From NCBI GenBank assembly GCA_964512045.1, contig CAZEJK010000123.1, positions 1 through 15,271 on the forward strand: a DNA stretch of 15,271 nt. The letters run 5' to 3'. This stretch comes from CAZEJK01 sp964512045 (GTDB lineage: Bacteria; Acidobacteriota; Thermoanaerobaculia; Thermoanaerobaculales; Sulfomarinibacteraceae). Below the pieces are notes generated by a model, which was not told the DNA's origin, did not search any database, and saw nothing but the letters and a program-made list of their open reading frames with translations. The position numbers and the translations under genes were made by a program. Within the stretch, counting starts at the first letter, position 1. Every line of letters begins with the position of its first letter. This document shows positions 15,110-15,271 of this stretch, in pieces.

Positions 15110-15165
15110 GCCTGCGGTGAGCAGCCCCATCCTGTCAAGCCAGACGGTGCGCAGTCGGTGGGGCG

Positions 15166-15181
15166 AGTGACACGTCTCACA
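15166..15181. promoter_or_regulatory. CRP/FNR-family-like binding palindrome upstream of the metalloprotease
   Basis: AGTGA-CACGTC-TCACA matches 9 of 10 defined positions of the CRP consensus TGTGA-N6-TCACA. It is centred at 15173.5, about 133 bases upstream of the protease ATG and upstream of the candidate -35 elements, where an activator could act. The inner bases extend the dyad (ACGT centre). No regulator gene of this family is in the window. Confidence 0.4.
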
Positions 15182-15271
15182 AAGCCCACAGGAAGTGGCG
15201 GCATTCTGGAACCGCCCGGGGCTGTTGCATCGACTCGCCTTCACCGAGCACCGAGTGCTACTCGACGCGGG

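Noticed and set aside
15041..15244. In-frame N-terminal extension of the metalloprotease containing CETCH, a CxxCH heme-like motif
   Set aside because: The ATG at 15040 begins a normal signal peptide and has its own GGGAG site; the extension would bury the signal, shows no other cytochrome features, and covers the likely promoter region.

Overview
This is a GC-rich stretch from a Gram-negative bacterium with an LPS-bearing outer membrane. It encodes LolC-type and LolD lipoprotein-export proteins, BamA, an OmpH/Skp chaperone, LpxD, FabZ and LpxA. ClpC carries a UVR-like linker, and the far end encodes a secreted metalloprotease with PKD and dockerin-like domains. Together with the gene order lysS-lolC-lolD-clpC-bamA-ompH-lpxD-fabZ-lpxA, this makes me lean toward Acidobacteriota (Thermoanaerobaculia-like) or a neighbouring phylum. 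That placement is inference; the window contains no rRNA, tRNA or other strict marker.

Layout. Positions 1-10481 form a tightly packed plus-strand envelope-biogenesis block: the C-terminal half of lysyl-tRNA synthetase (cut by the window edge), a LolC/E-type permease, LolD ATPase, ClpC, BamA, OmpH/Skp, LpxD, FabZ and LpxA. Most junctions are short gaps or 4-8 base stop/start overlaps. The exceptions are lolD-clpC (74 bases) and bamA-ompH (144 bases). The block handles lipoprotein release from the inner membrane, beta-barrel insertion, periplasmic chaperoning and the first acyl-transfer steps of lipid A synthesis. lpxB and lpxI do not follow lpxA here.

Positions 10482-10749 are a noncoding spacer. 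It holds a compact symmetrical element (core 10556-10629) made of two inverted copies of a roughly 28-base unit. Each copy contains a perfect 8-bp hairpin with a 3-base loop. The two copies differ by paired, compensatory changes in the stem, so the element resembles a REP/BIME-type interspersed palindrome. This is the most unusual noncoding feature of the window. After it comes a possibly structured leader for the next gene.

Positions 10750-12814 hold a second plus-strand group: a Blc-type lipocalin lipoprotein, a DUF2237 protein overlapping it by 4 bases, and an extended SDR reductase/epimerase of the dihydroflavonol-reductase type. Their linked function is not established.

Positions 12878-15040 (minus strand, convergent with the SDR gene) encode a 720-residue secreted reprolysin-like zinc metalloprotease with a PKD domain and a C-terminal pair of dockerin-like calcium loops. 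Its 231-base upstream region contains a near-consensus CRP/FNR-family palindrome and weak promoter-like hexamers. I found no tRNA, rRNA, CRISPR array, transposase or prophage gene.
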